A stretch of DNA of 64,000 bases, from contig UQUS01000003.1 of the NCBI GenBank assembly GCA_900544335.1, positions 1 through 64,000 on the forward strand, written 5' to 3'. The position numbers and the translations under genes were made by a program. The notes under the pieces are model-generated. The model was not told the DNA's origin. It saw nothing but the letters and a program-made list of their open reading frames with translations, and did no database searches. The stretch is from an uncultured Sutterella sp. GTDB lineage: Bacteria > Pseudomonadota > Gammaproteobacteria > Burkholderiales > Burkholderiaceae_F. Position 1 is the stretch's first letter, and every line of letters starts with the position of its first letter. Shown piece after piece: positions 18,051-27,054 of the stretch.

Positions 18051-18108
18051 TTTATACGAAACTATACGGTTTTATACGGCAATATACGGTCATATAACGG
18101 TCGTATCC
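18051..18108. repeat. 10-bp-period tandem repeat array (TATACGG iterons)
   Basis: Five consecutive 10-bp units carry the core TATACGG or a close variant, starting at 18051, 18061, 18071, 18081 and 18091, followed by an inverted half-site GTATCC. The period equals about one helical turn, so a protein could contact each unit on the same DNA face. It sits in the 300-bp gap between spoT and the ATPase/TOPRIM operon, 170-220 bp upstream of the ATPase ATG. The rest of the gap contains a possible minus-strand -10 (TAAAAT, about 17920) near the ATPase start. Confidence 0.75.
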
Positions 18109-18186
18109 ATTTTTGCTTGACGGAGTGTCGCAACCAAAGTATCCGCCTATTTGGATGTTGCGTAAGAAGGAGAGGCCGAGTTATAC

Positions 18187-20487
18187 CTAGTTGGAGGCTT
18201 TAGCGGGAATCGGGCGATTGCTGTCGAGCATACGACATACGCTCACAACGGTTTCGATGCCTTTGATTTCCTGCAAGATGCGCTCTAAGTGGGTCGTATC
18301 CCGAACCTGAATCATCAGACGAACGGTGTGAGTTTTCCCCGATTCCTGATCGGTAATTCCGACGCCCGTAATCGAAGAGCGCAGTTTGGCAAGTTCAGCG
18401 GCTGTTCTCGCGAGGGTGGCTCGCTCATCGGTCGTCACAATTAAAACCGGAACGGCAAAAAGGGCCTCTGTTTGGGATTCCTCTTTCCACTGGGCCGGCA
18501 TCCAACGCGAGGGATCGAGCTTGCGCCCGCGTGAGACGTGGTCGCAATCGGCCCTGTGGACGCTCAATCCCAAACCGGTTCGCATAAAGCTCCAAATCGC
18601 GTCGCCCGGAATCGGGTGGCAGCAGCCGGCAAGCTGGACGGCCACACCTTCGGTGCCGTGAATCGTTACGGGCACACGACTTGTCGCCGGAGCTTTTTCC
18701 TGCGCCAGGCTGGTGATACGCGAAATCAAAACGGCAGCAAAGAGCTTGCCGAGCCCTACGTCTTGTAGAAGAGCCTGTCGATTCGGTTCGTTGGTTTCTT
18801 TCAAAATCTTGTACCAAATCGGCTCCGGAACCGTATTGATGTCGAGTTTGGCTTCTAAAGCGGCCTTTTTTAATGCTTCCCGTCCGAGATTCACGGATTC
18901 TTCGGGGTTGCGCTCGCGCAAGAATTCACGAATCTTGGCCCGGGCTTTGCCCGTACGCACGAAGCGCAGCCATTCGGGGGCCGGATGTGAGGTCGGATCG
19001 GTGAGGATTTCGACCATGTCGCCGTTTCTCAGCTTCTTAGAAAGCGGAGCTTCTTCGCCGTTGACGCGACAAGCCACGGCCCCGTTTCCGATACCGGTGT
19101 GAATCTGGTAGGCAAAATCAATCGGGGTGGCGCCTTGCGGCAGGGACAAAATTCGGCTCTTGGGCGTAAAAACGTAGATGCGGTCCGGGAATAGGTCAAT
19201 CTTGATGTTTTCGATAAATTCCGAGGGGTCTGATGTCGTCCGCTGAATTTCCATTAGGCTTTGGAGCCAGTTGGAAACAAGGTTTTGAATTTCACTGGTG
19301 TCCATGCCGTCGCCGTATAGCCAATGCGCCAGAATGCCTTTTTCGGCAATGCGGTGCATCTTTTCAGTACGGATTTGGTATTCGATCGGAGTGCCCGAAG
19401 GGCCGATGACCGTCGTATGCAGGCTCTGGTAGCCGTTAGCCTTCGGAATGGCGATAAAGTCTTTAAAGCGGCGATTGACGGGTTTGTAGAGTTTATGCAG
19501 TGCTCCGAGTGTTAGGTAACACTCTTCGACCGTGCGCACGATGATGCGAAAGCCGTAGACATCCAACACGTCGGAAAACGAGGCGTGCGAATCGCGCATA
19601 CGGTTGTAGATACCGTAAATCGTTTTATCGCGACCCTGAATGCGTGCTCGAATGTTGGATTTGGGAAGAGCCTCGCGCGTTTCTTTCAAAATCCGTTCCA
19701 AAACGGCACGGCGTTTGTCGCGTGTGCGCAGGACGTTGGCGCGAAGAATTTCGTAGCGTCTCGGATATTGATTGATAAACGCCAGTTCCTGCAATTCCCG
19801 AAATAAGCCGTTAAGTCCCAGTCGGTGGGCAATCGGCACATAAATTTCCAAGGTTTCTGTGGCAATGCGCCGGCGCTTTTCCGGGCGCATCACACCGAGC
19901 GTGCGCATGTTATGCAATCGGTCGGCAAGTTTTACGAGGATAACGCGCACGTCGCGGCTCATCGCCAAAAGCATCTTGCGAAAACTTTCGGCCTGAGCAA
20001 TTTCGTTGGAAGAAAAGCTCATCTTCGTGAGCTTGCTGACTCCGTCCACAAGGTCGGCAATCTGTACGCCGAAGCGCTGGACCATCTCGAACTTGCTCAT
20101 GCCGGTGTCTTCTAAAACATCGTGCAAAAGACCGGCGCAAATCGTGTCGGCATCCATGTGCCATTGGGCCAGGATGGAGGCAACTGCCAAGGGGTGGGTG
20201 ATGTACGGTTCTCCGGATTTACGAAACTGCCCTAAGTGCGCTTCGTCGGCGCACCTAAAGGCATCTTTCACTTTTTCGATATCCGGTTTGGCTAGATAAA
20301 TCGAGCAGCGATCTAATAGTTCTGCGCTCGTGACAATCTTGGCCGGTTTGACCACAGAGAAAAAGAGCGGCAAATCAACTGAATCGTCGAGCGCGTTTTC
20401 AGCACGGTCTAAGTACGCAACGTCATAGTCCTCGTCGCGTTCGGAGGATTGATTCGGCGAAGAAATTTTCCTCGTTGCTGTATCCAT
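18187..20487 (-). CDS. spoT: Bifunctional (p)ppGpp synthetase/hydrolase SpoT (RSH)
   Basis: 766 residues with the full RSH layout. The HD hydrolase has ITHPLAVA (His at ~98), HDVLEDTG (~122) and KLADRLHNMRTL intact, so ppGpp hydrolysis should work. The synthetase shows GRDKTIYGIYNRM, DVYGFRIIV and YQSLHTTV. Then follow a TGS domain (RIYVFTPKSRILSLPQGATPIDFAY, ~430-490), a conserved-cysteine segment LAGCCHPIPGD and a C-terminal ACT domain. It sets the stringent-response alarmone level. A ~50-residue acidic N-terminal extension precedes the HD domain. It lies 83 bp after rpoZ, keeping the rpoZ-spoT pair. Confidence 0.96.
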   Translation of the reverse strand: MDTATRKISSPNQSSERDEDYDVAYLDRAENALDDSVDLPLFFSVVKPAKIVTSAELLDRCSIYLAKPDIEKVKDAFRCADEAHLGQFRKSGEPYITHPLAVASILAQWHMDADTICAGLLHDVLEDTGMSKFEMVQRFGVQIADLVDGVSKLTKMSFSSNEIAQAESFRKMLLAMSRDVRVILVKLADRLHNMRTLGVMRPEKRRRIATETLEIYVPIAHRLGLNGLFRELQELAFINQYPRRYEILRANVLRTRDKRRAVLERILKETREALPKSNIRARIQGRDKTIYGIYNRMRDSHASFSDVLDVYGFRIIVRTVEECYLTLGALHKLYKPVNRRFKDFIAIPKANGYQSLHTTVIGPSGTPIEYQIRTEKMHRIAEKGILAHWLYGDGMDTSEIQNLVSNWLQSLMEIQRTTSDPSEFIENIKIDLFPDRIYVFTPKSRILSLPQGATPIDFAYQIHTGIGNGAVACRVNGEEAPLSKKLRNGDMVEILTDPTSHPAPEWLRFVRTGKARAKIREFLRERNPEESVNLGREALKKAALEAKLDINTVPEPIWYKILKETNEPNRQALLQDVGLGKLFAAVLISRITSLAQEKAPATSRVPVTIHGTEGVAVQLAGCCHPIPGDAIWSFMRTGLGLSVHRADCDHVSRGRKLDPSRWMPAQWKEESQTEALFAVPVLIVTTDERATLARTAAELAKLRSSITGVGITDQESGKTHTVRLMIQVRDTTHLERILQEIKGIETVVSVCRMLDSNRPIPAKASN

Positions 20488-20570
20488 GCTTGTCCCCGAC
20501 CGGGCCTTGTGTCCCGAGGGCTTTCAACAATGGTTGCGAGCGCTCTCGCAACGCCGAAGAACGCCAGTTT

Positions 20571-20771
20571 TCAGGAGACGCGCTCGAGCATTTCCTTACC
20601 GATAAAGCCCTGCTCGATTTCGCGCAGCGCAATGACGGTGTACTTGTCTTTGGTATCGACCTTCGGAGCATGCCCTTGAGCGAGCATGCGAGCCCGGTAA
20701 GTCGCGCAAAGAACCAGTTCGAAGCGGTTTGTCACCTTTTTCAGGCAATCTTCAACAGTAATACGTGCCAT
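20571..20771 (-). CDS. rpoZ: RNA polymerase omega subunit
   Basis: 66 residues, slightly shorter than E. coli's 91. It starts [28 protein letters not shown], the conserved omega core that clamps the beta' C-terminus, and ends with [16 protein letters not shown]. It helps assemble RNA polymerase and contributes to a ppGpp site. In most proteobacteria gmk directly precedes rpoZ; here an accessory gene of 1.7 kb separates them, so rpoZ must use its own promoter or readthrough. Confidence 0.95.
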   Translation of the reverse strand: MARITVEDCLKKVTNRFELVLCATYRARMLAQGHAPKVDTKDKYTVIALREIEQGFIGKEMLERVS

Positions 20772-20920
20772 GTGAGTTCAATCGGTTTGAATTCGGAAAG
20801 GAGAAATTTTATAGCAAAAGCCACAAAAAAATCACAAAATCCAGACGAAAGGAAGTCGTAGCAAGACCAAGTCACGAAGTCGGGACGGTATGCTGTTCGG
20901 CGACGGGTCGGTACCTCGGT

Positions 20921-22576
20921 TCAGGGGACAAAATACTTCGTGTGCCGCCGCTTGCCTTCCTTGCGTAGTTTTCCTTGTTCCGTGAGCCGCTGCAACAAAC
21001 GGTAGGCCGCCTGAGCGTTGATGTGCAGTAAGCCGACGACATCCGACCGCGTGATGCCTTCATTTTTCGTAGCAGCCCCAAGAACCAGTTCTTCGAGCCT
21101 TAAAGCTCGGAGGTCGGACCGGTTCACGTTCCTAATTGTTTGGTCCTGCGCCTTGTAGACCGCTTCACTGAGAATGTATTCCTGATTCTTGCCGGTACCG
21201 ACCGCCTCGATAAATCCCTCTTTGAGGAGTATCTCAATCTGCCGCTGAACGCGGACGGCACTCAAATGGCATAACTCCACCAAGTTCGGTAGCGCCAAGC
21301 GGCGTTCCGATCGTAAAAGCGACAGAATCATCAGCGTCGACATCGTTAGAAGTTCGGGATGATTCTCACGACAAGACAGAATCAGGCGATGAAAGTTGAA
21401 ATCCGCCTTCATGCGCGGAATGAAAAGATGAACGCTATCACTCGTGGATTCCGAGTAGTCCGGAAGAGGACGACCGTAGAGAATGGATCCTTCGAAGATG
21501 CGGTCAATGCCGCGCCCGGTACGCTCTGCTAAGCCTATCCGCTTGAACATGTCAGATAGCAGCGGATTACGCCCGCGGGAATCTGCCGTCAGAAGATTAT
21601 CTTGAGTGATGCCGTCGATAAACCCCCCGGGACTCAGGATAAGTAATCCTTCATTGGACACTTGCACCACCACCGAACCCAAGCGGGTGTAGTCCCGATG
21701 ACACAGTGCGTTCACAATGCCTTCTCGAAAAGCGCGTTCTGAAAATTCCGGTACCGGTACCCGGAAAAGCCCTTCTTGAAATTCCTGCTCCGGATTCCAA
21801 GCGCTGAAACGGTACAGGAGTTCTTCGAATGTCGAAAGTAGGGGCAACTGAACTTCGATGTTCTCACGAACATCCGTTCCGGTGAGGACTTGAAAAGCGA
21901 CTTTACTAGTCGGTAGCAACGTTGCAATGCTTTCCTTTTTGCCTAAAAGGAGCAGCCCGGCAACCGTAGGGCGCAATTTCCCGTCTACGGCGCGGACTAC
22001 GCCGAGTGCCTTGTCGAGATCTTCATCGGCAAGCTCCAAAAGAGCGCTTTCGCCCCGATTGGCGCGGATAAGTTTTCTTAAACGATTGCGTTTCTGGGCA
22101 TCAATATCAGCATACGAACTTTCTGGCAATACCTGAGCCGAGTAATCCAGCAATCCCAATTCCGACAGGCGACCGCTGTATTCCTGAGGAAACATCGGAA
22201 TATTTTCGGGTCGCCCGTCCACCTTGATGCGACGGCGCAGGACTTTGCCGTCTCTTGTCGCGCAAAGACCCTGGGCCTTCGGAACCTTGATGGTCAGAAC
22301 CCACCGGTCTTTTTCAGCCGGCACCAAATCGGTCTCGACCAAAAGCGGTGGAACGGTGTAATTGGAGATGAATGCCGCCGCTTTTTTCGGATTTCGCCAT
22401 TTTCCCGAGCGTAGCCCGGAAATCGTCCCGTTGTCATCAATGCCGATATAAAGGACGCCACCTTGGGCGTTGGCTAACCCGACTACCGCATCGACCACGG
22501 ACTTGTCGCTGAGTCCGCCCACCGGGTCGCTCTTAAACTCGATTTGAAGGGTTTCTTTCTTCGGCCAGTCCGACAT
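20921..22576 (-). CDS. AlbA_2/Schlafen-type putative DNA-binding regulator with GHKL-like domain and winged helix
   Basis: 551 residues. The N-terminal AlbA_2 domain (about 5-130) shows LQIEFKSDP, DAVVGLANAQGGVLYIGIDDNG and VLRRRIKVDGRPE. A central ATPase-like domain (HATPase_c_4 type) has FREGIVNALCHRDYT, LLILSPGGF and RNPLLSDMFKRIGLAERTGRGIDRI. The final ~150 residues look like two winged helices (VVGLLHINAQAAYRLLQRLTEQGKLRKEG). Proteins of this layout are often called transcriptional regulators or RecG-like; the target is unknown. GGAGGTAAGGTGA precedes the ATG. It is inserted between gmk and rpoZ, with an unusual repeat-rich promoter region upstream. Confidence 0.8.
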   Translation of the reverse strand: MSDWPKKETLQIEFKSDPVGGLSDKSVVDAVVGLANAQGGVLYIGIDDNGTISGLRSGKWRNPKKAAAFISNYTVPPLLVETDLVPAEKDRWVLTIKVPKAQGLCATRDGKVLRRRIKVDGRPENIPMFPQEYSGRLSELGLLDYSAQVLPESSYADIDAQKRNRLRKLIRANRGESALLELADEDLDKALGVVRAVDGKLRPTVAGLLLLGKKESIATLLPTSKVAFQVLTGTDVRENIEVQLPLLSTFEELLYRFSAWNPEQEFQEGLFRVPVPEFSERAFREGIVNALCHRDYTRLGSVVVQVSNEGLLILSPGGFIDGITQDNLLTADSRGRNPLLSDMFKRIGLAERTGRGIDRIFEGSILYGRPLPDYSESTSDSVHLFIPRMKADFNFHRLILSCRENHPELLTMSTLMILSLLRSERRLALPNLVELCHLSAVRVQRQIEILLKEGFIEAVGTGKNQEYILSEAVYKAQDQTIRNVNRSDLRALRLEELVLGAATKNEGITRSDVVGLLHINAQAAYRLLQRLTEQGKLRKEGKRRHTKYFVP

Positions 22577-22600
22577 TCACCTTACCTCCAAAATTTAACC

Positions 22601-22692
22601 TTGACGGTACAGTCAGGAATTCTATAATACATCATACATACATACGGCAATTTCTATAATACAATGTATGTAAGAGTGTAGTATAGATGTAT
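22601..22692. promoter_or_regulatory. Repeat-rich promoter region upstream of the AlbA_2 gene
   Basis: TTGACG (22601) and TATAAT (22623) spaced 16 bp form a near-consensus plus-strand promoter, pointing away from the AlbA_2 gene. The sequence TTCTATAATACA occurs twice, at 22620-22631 and 22652-22663. Between and after the copies lie inverted CATACATAC / ATGTATG sequences (22636-22670) and GTATAGATGTATC. Read on the minus strand, the same boxes give TATTATAG -10-like elements ahead of the AlbA_2 ATG. An autoregulated, possibly bidirectional, promoter is one reading. Confidence 0.5.
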
Positions 22693-22838
22693 CATAGACA
22701 GCAGCAGGCACGGTGGTTTCCGCCCCTAAAGAGCGGTAGTTCCCGTATTCGTTTTAAGGCGACGGGCGTGACGCCAAGTCCAAGTAGAGTCTAAAGGGCA
22801 GTGAGCGACTCGGGGAGCCTCGTTATCTCAGATGCAGT

Positions 22839-23474
22839 TCACAATCCGAACGAGGAAAAAAGATCCTTCTTGGCGTTTTTTTGAGCTTCGAACGTCAGGC
22901 GCGAGGCTTTGACAATCGTATGGAGCTCCTCGCAGGCCTTTTCAAAATCGTCGTTGATGACAATGTAATCAAAGTGCGGGGCTTGGCTGATTTCTAAAGC
23001 CGCTCCTGCCAGACGCCTGGCAATCACATCAGGGGCATCGGTCGCTCGTCCCCTAAGGCGCTTTTCCAAAACAGCCATCGAGGGCGGAAGAATGAATACG
23101 GCCGTTGTCTTCGGGAAAAGCGTTTTAATTTGGCGCGCCCCCTGCCAATCGATTTCCAAAATGATGTCAGCCCCGAGAGTCAGCTCCTTTTCAATCCAGA
23201 TGCGGCACGTTCCGTAGTAGTTACCATGCACGTAGGCCGTCTCCAGAAAATCGCCCGCTGCCTTTTTACGGTTAAATTCCTCAAGCGTCACGAAGTTGTA
23301 ATCGATACCGTTTGTCTCGCCTGTTCGCGGTGCGCGGGTGGTGTAAGAAACGGACATTTTCAAACGCCCGTCTCGGGCAATTAAGGCTTTATTGAGGGAG
23401 CTTTTTCCGGCGCCCGAGGGAGCCGAAACAATAAAAAGGTGTCCGCGGGGACCTTCGATTTCAGGAGCAGGCAT
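22839..23474 (-). CDS. gmk: Guanylate kinase
   Basis: 211 residues from the preferred ATG at 23474 (PAPEIEGPRGHLFIVSAPSG), matching the family length. The P-loop SAPSGAGKSS is followed by SVSYTTRAPRTGETNGIDYNFV (GMP-binding), ADIILEIDWQGARQIK and the lid RLRGRATDAPDVIARRL. It phosphorylates GMP to GDP. An upstream in-frame start at 23543 would add 23 unconserved residues. No clear Shine-Dalgarno is visible at either. It is transcribed toward rpoZ-spoT but is separated from them by the AlbA_2 gene and a 262-bp repeat-bearing gap. Confidence 0.95.
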   Translation of the reverse strand: MPAPEIEGPRGHLFIVSAPSGAGKSSLNKALIARDGRLKMSVSYTTRAPRTGETNGIDYNFVTLEEFNRKKAAGDFLETAYVHGNYYGTCRIWIEKELTLGADIILEIDWQGARQIKTLFPKTTAVFILPPSMAVLEKRLRGRATDAPDVIARRLAGAALEISQAPHFDYIVINDDFEKACEELHTIVKASRLTFEAQKNAKKDLFSSFGL

Positions 23475-23717
23475 AATTTTCAACAGAACGCAAGAATTCG
23501 TTATCAGGGAAACCGATGTCAGGTTTTCCGAACCGGACGGCAAGGCGCATCCTAAAAAGTGGCGTGTGCTTTGCGCTAATATCTGAGTCCTCTTGAAGCG
23601 GGCAGTTTAGCAGAGCCGTACCCTGTCGTAGGCCGAAAGAGGCTCGAAAAACACGGATTTTTCTGTGTGCCGGTGCAAGATATTTCTTGTCCGGGGCTCA
23701 TAGTATGGAGGCGCACG

Positions 23718-25964
23718 ATGAAGTACCACTTCCCGGTCGTCATTATTGACGAACACTACAACGCGCAAAACGCCAGCGGACTCGGAATTCGCGGTCTGGC
23801 GCAGGCGCTCGAAGCGCTCGGCATGGAGGTGACGGCCGCAACGGCCTATTCGGACATGGCCAATATCGCGGCACACGCGAGCCGCGCATCGGCGTTTATC
23901 GTGGGCCTGGTGGACGCGGACTTTCCGAAGGCCGGTAAAGAAAACGATACGGTGCGTGAGTTGCGCGATTTCGTGCGTAAGGTTCGCATCTGTAGCCCCG
24001 ATGTACCGATTTTCCTTTACGGAGAAACCAAAAGCGCGGCTGCCGTCCCCAATGATGTCACGCGTGAATTGCACGGCTTTATCCACATGTTCGAGGATAC
24101 GCCCGAATTCGTGGCGCGCTACATTGCTCGGGAAGCCAAGGAATATTTAGAGAGCCTTCCGCCGCCTTTTTTCAAAGCCTTAACGCAGTATGCCGCCGGT
24201 TCCTCGTATTCGTGGCACTGCCCGGGTCACTCGGGGGGCGTGGCGTTCTTAAAAAGCCCGGTCGGGCAGATGTTTCATCAGTTTTTCGGCGAAAACATGC
24301 TACGTGCGGATGTCTGCAATGCCGTCGAAGAACTCGGGCAACTTTTAGAGCACACGGGCCCTGTGGCCAAATCCGAGAAAAATGCGGCACGCATCTTCGG
24401 GTGCGACCACCTCTTTTTTGTTACGAACGGCACGTCGACTTCCAATAAGATTGTTTGGAACTATGCCGTGGCGCCGGGCGACGTGGTCGTTGTCGATCGC
24501 AATTGCCATAAGTCGATTTTGCACGCCATTACGCTCACGGGAGCCATTCCCGTCTTTTTAACGCCCACGCGCAATCAGTACGGCATCATCGGACCGATTC
24601 CGAAAAAAGAGTTTTCCATTAAAGAGATTGAGAAGAAAATTCGTGCGAACCCCCTCATCAAAGATAAGAGCGTTCGTCCGAGAATCCTGACGTTGACGCA
24701 ATCGACGTACGACGGCATTGTCTACAACGACGAAGAAATTAAAAAGAGCCTGGACGGCAAGGTCGATATTCTTCATTTTGACGAGGCGTGGTTACCGCAT
24801 GCTGCATTTCATCCTTTTTATCGGAACATGCACGCCATTGATCCGGCTAAACCCCGCACGAAAGAAAGCCTCGTGTTTGCGACGCACTCGACGCATAAGC
24901 TTCTGGCCGGGATTTCTCAGGCAAGCCAAATCTGTGCGGAAAACTCAGAGACAAGAAAACTGGACCTCGCGAGCTTTAACGAGGCCTTTCTCATGCACAC
25001 GTCCACCTCGCCCCAGTACGCGATTATTGCCAGTTGCGATGTGGCCGCCTCGATGATGGAAGGGCGTGCCGGGCAGGCCTTGGTCGATGAATCGCTCCAA
25101 GAGGCGTTGGATTTTCGTCGTGCCATGCGCGAGGTAGCCCGCGACTACAAAGACTGGTGGTTTGATGTTTGGGGCCCGAAAAAACTTCCGCGTACGGGAA
25201 TCGGCACGCAAAAAGATTGGATGCTCGATGCGGGCGATACCTGGCACGGATTCGGGGATGTGGCCCCGGGCTTTAACATGCTCGATCCGATTAAGGCGAC
25301 GGTCATCACACCGGGCTTGGACCTTAACGGGCACTTTGCCAAGACCGGTATTCCGGCCGCCGTGGTCACCAAGTACCTTTCCGAGCACGGCATCATTGTG
25401 GAAAAAACAGGGCTCTATTCGTTTTTCATCATGTTCACCATCGGCATTACTAAGAGCCGCTGGAATACGATGGTTACCGAATTGCAGCAATTTAAAGATG
25501 CGTACGACGTCAATGCCCCCTTGTGGCGCGTGATGCCGAAATTCATTGCTGCCTTCCCGATGTATGAAAATAGGGGGCTTAAAGATTTGTGCCAAGCCGT
25601 GCACGAGGCCTATCGCGCCGCCGATGTGGCACGCCTTACGACCGAGATGTATATCTCGGAGATGCTCCCGGCAATGACGCCCACGGATGCCTATGCGTGT
25701 CTTGTGCACAAAAAGACCGAGCGCGTGAAAATCGACGACCTGCAAGGGCGCATTTCGGCCGTTCTTTTAACGCCGTACCCGCCGGGAATTCCGCTTTTGG
25801 TTCCGGGCGAGCGCGTCAATCACCGCATCGTTCAGTATCTCAAATTTGCTCGCGACTTTACAGCACAGTTCCCCGGGTTTGAAACCGATGTACACGGACT
25901 TGTTAAAGAAAAGAATGCGGACGACATCACGGAATATTTCCTCGATTGCGTCCCGGAGAAGTGA
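23718..25964 (+). CDS. Orn/Lys/Arg decarboxylase, AdiA-like
   Basis: 748 residues of fold-type I PLP decarboxylases. An N-terminal response-regulator-like wing domain (about 1-125: FPVVIIDEHYNAQNASGLGIRG) precedes the PLP domain with HCPGHSGGVAFLKSPVG, TNGTSTSNKIVW, VVVVDRNCHKS, LHFDEAW and the PLP lysine in ATHSTHKLLAGISQAS; the C-terminal domain has ADVARL and RISAVLLTPYPPGIPLLVPGE. It decarboxylates a basic amino acid to a di- or polyamine, consuming a proton. Several segments resemble E. coli AdiA (arginine) more than CadA, but the substrate is not certain. GGAGG sits six bases before ATG 23718. Confidence 0.9.
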   Translation: MKYHFPVVIIDEHYNAQNASGLGIRGLAQALEALGMEVTAATAYSDMANIAAHASRASAFIVGLVDADFPKAGKENDTVRELRDFVRKVRICSPDVPIFLYGETKSAAAVPNDVTRELHGFIHMFEDTPEFVARYIAREAKEYLESLPPPFFKALTQYAAGSSYSWHCPGHSGGVAFLKSPVGQMFHQFFGENMLRADVCNAVEELGQLLEHTGPVAKSEKNAARIFGCDHLFFVTNGTSTSNKIVWNYAVAPGDVVVVDRNCHKSILHAITLTGAIPVFLTPTRNQYGIIGPIPKKEFSIKEIEKKIRANPLIKDKSVRPRILTLTQSTYDGIVYNDEEIKKSLDGKVDILHFDEAWLPHAAFHPFYRNMHAIDPAKPRTKESLVFATHSTHKLLAGISQASQICAENSETRKLDLASFNEAFLMHTSTSPQYAIIASCDVAASMMEGRAGQALVDESLQEALDFRRAMREVARDYKDWWFDVWGPKKLPRTGIGTQKDWMLDAGDTWHGFGDVAPGFNMLDPIKATVITPGLDLNGHFAKTGIPAAVVTKYLSEHGIIVEKTGLYSFFIMFTIGITKSRWNTMVTELQQFKDAYDVNAPLWRVMPKFIAAFPMYENRGLKDLCQAVHEAYRAADVARLTTEMYISEMLPAMTPTDAYACLVHKKTERVKIDDLQGRISAVLLTPYPPGIPLLVPGERVNHRIVQYLKFARDFTAQFPGFETDVHGLVKEKNADDITEYFLDCVPEK

Positions 25965-25966
25965 AA

Positions 25967-26866
25967 ATGGCATTAAATATGGTGTATTTCCCGATTCGGT
26001 CGGTCACTGTCTTGACAATCGAGGCAGCTCCCAAGTTTTTAGCGCGCTTAATCACGAGCGATGCGAAAAAACTGATGCAGGGATCTGTCGTGCGCACAGC
26101 GCTTTTAAATGCCACCGGGGGTCTTTTAGGGACCGTCCTTCTGACACGCGTAGGGCAGGAGACGTACAAGCTGTATTTAACGGACGACAATGCCGATGCC
26201 CTTGAGGCATGGATTCGTCAGGTCTCTCAGGCTTTTGATGCGGAAGTGGTCTCGGAAAAAGTTCCGATGATGCCGTATTTGGGCGACTTTGCCGGTCAGG
26301 CTCCTTCACGCGGATATTTTGAAAAAAAGACGCACGTCACGCTCATCAATCGCGGATGGATTTCGTATGCCGTGGGCCCTGAGGACGCTTTAAAGTCCCT
26401 AATTAAGCAACTAACGGATGCCGGAGTCGAAGCGGGTCCCGTGGAGACCATCGAGGCGCTACGCGTCATGGCTCGGGAACCGGCCTCAGGTCTTGAGTAC
26501 GATGAGACGACAAGCCCCTTGGAGGCAGGTCTTGAAGATGCGCTGGACTTTTCCGATCCGGACCGTATCTTTATCGGTAGGGCTCTGACACAGGCGCGCT
26601 TTGAAGCCAAAGACTATGAGAGGCTTCATCTTGTGGCCTTTAATGTCCCGTTTGATCCGGCGACTTTAACGGAAATGCCGCTGGTTGTGGTCGGAGAACT
26701 CGGTTATCAGCCGACATCGCTTGTGCGTATTCCGGAGATGAACCTGACGGCTTCTCTCGTGCGACTTCCGCCGAGTATCGAAATCGGGACGACTCTCGAT
26801 GCACTCGTGAAAACGGATCCGCCCTGCAACGCCAAGTCCGTCTTGGTTGTGTCGCCGCAGGCGTAA
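25967..26866 (+). CDS. GcvT/YgfZ-like folate-binding-fold protein
   Basis: 299 residues, starting 2 bp after the decarboxylase stop with GGAGAAGTG overlapping its end, so translation is probably coupled. The N-terminal half (FPIRSVTVLTIEAAPKFLARLITSD, LLNATGGLLGTVLLTRVGQETYKLYL) resembles the folate-binding region of aminomethyltransferase (GcvT) and YgfZ. The later FSDPDRIFIGRALTQARFEA stands where GcvT has its GREP/KGxFxGQE-type segment, but the YgfZ cysteine is absent. YgfZ proteins assist Fe-S enzyme repair, and GcvT transfers C1 units. Neither role is proven here, and the pairing with an amino-acid decarboxylase is unusual. Confidence 0.55.
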   Translation: MALNMVYFPIRSVTVLTIEAAPKFLARLITSDAKKLMQGSVVRTALLNATGGLLGTVLLTRVGQETYKLYLTDDNADALEAWIRQVSQAFDAEVVSEKVPMMPYLGDFAGQAPSRGYFEKKTHVTLINRGWISYAVGPEDALKSLIKQLTDAGVEAGPVETIEALRVMAREPASGLEYDETTSPLEAGLEDALDFSDPDRIFIGRALTQARFEAKDYERLHLVAFNVPFDPATLTEMPLVVVGELGYQPTSLVRIPEMNLTASLVRLPPSIEIGTTLDALVKTDPPCNAKSVLVVSPQA

Positions 26867-27054
26867 TTTGTTCCGGGGCCGTATCTTTCGGAAAGACGGC
26901 TTCGGGACAATCTGAAAAAGAAGAGAAAATCGGGCTCACGGTGTTTTCGTGGGGCTCGGATATTTCCCTTCGGGGGGTCTCTTTTCTTTTCGTTAAAATG
27001 CCGTTGCTTTAAGTGGGCGGGTTTCTGATCGCCACTTTTTACTTTCGCCACCGG

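Noticed and set aside
18051..18108. Repeat array considered as a CRISPR
   Set aside because: Units are 10 bp with no spacers and no cas genes nearby.
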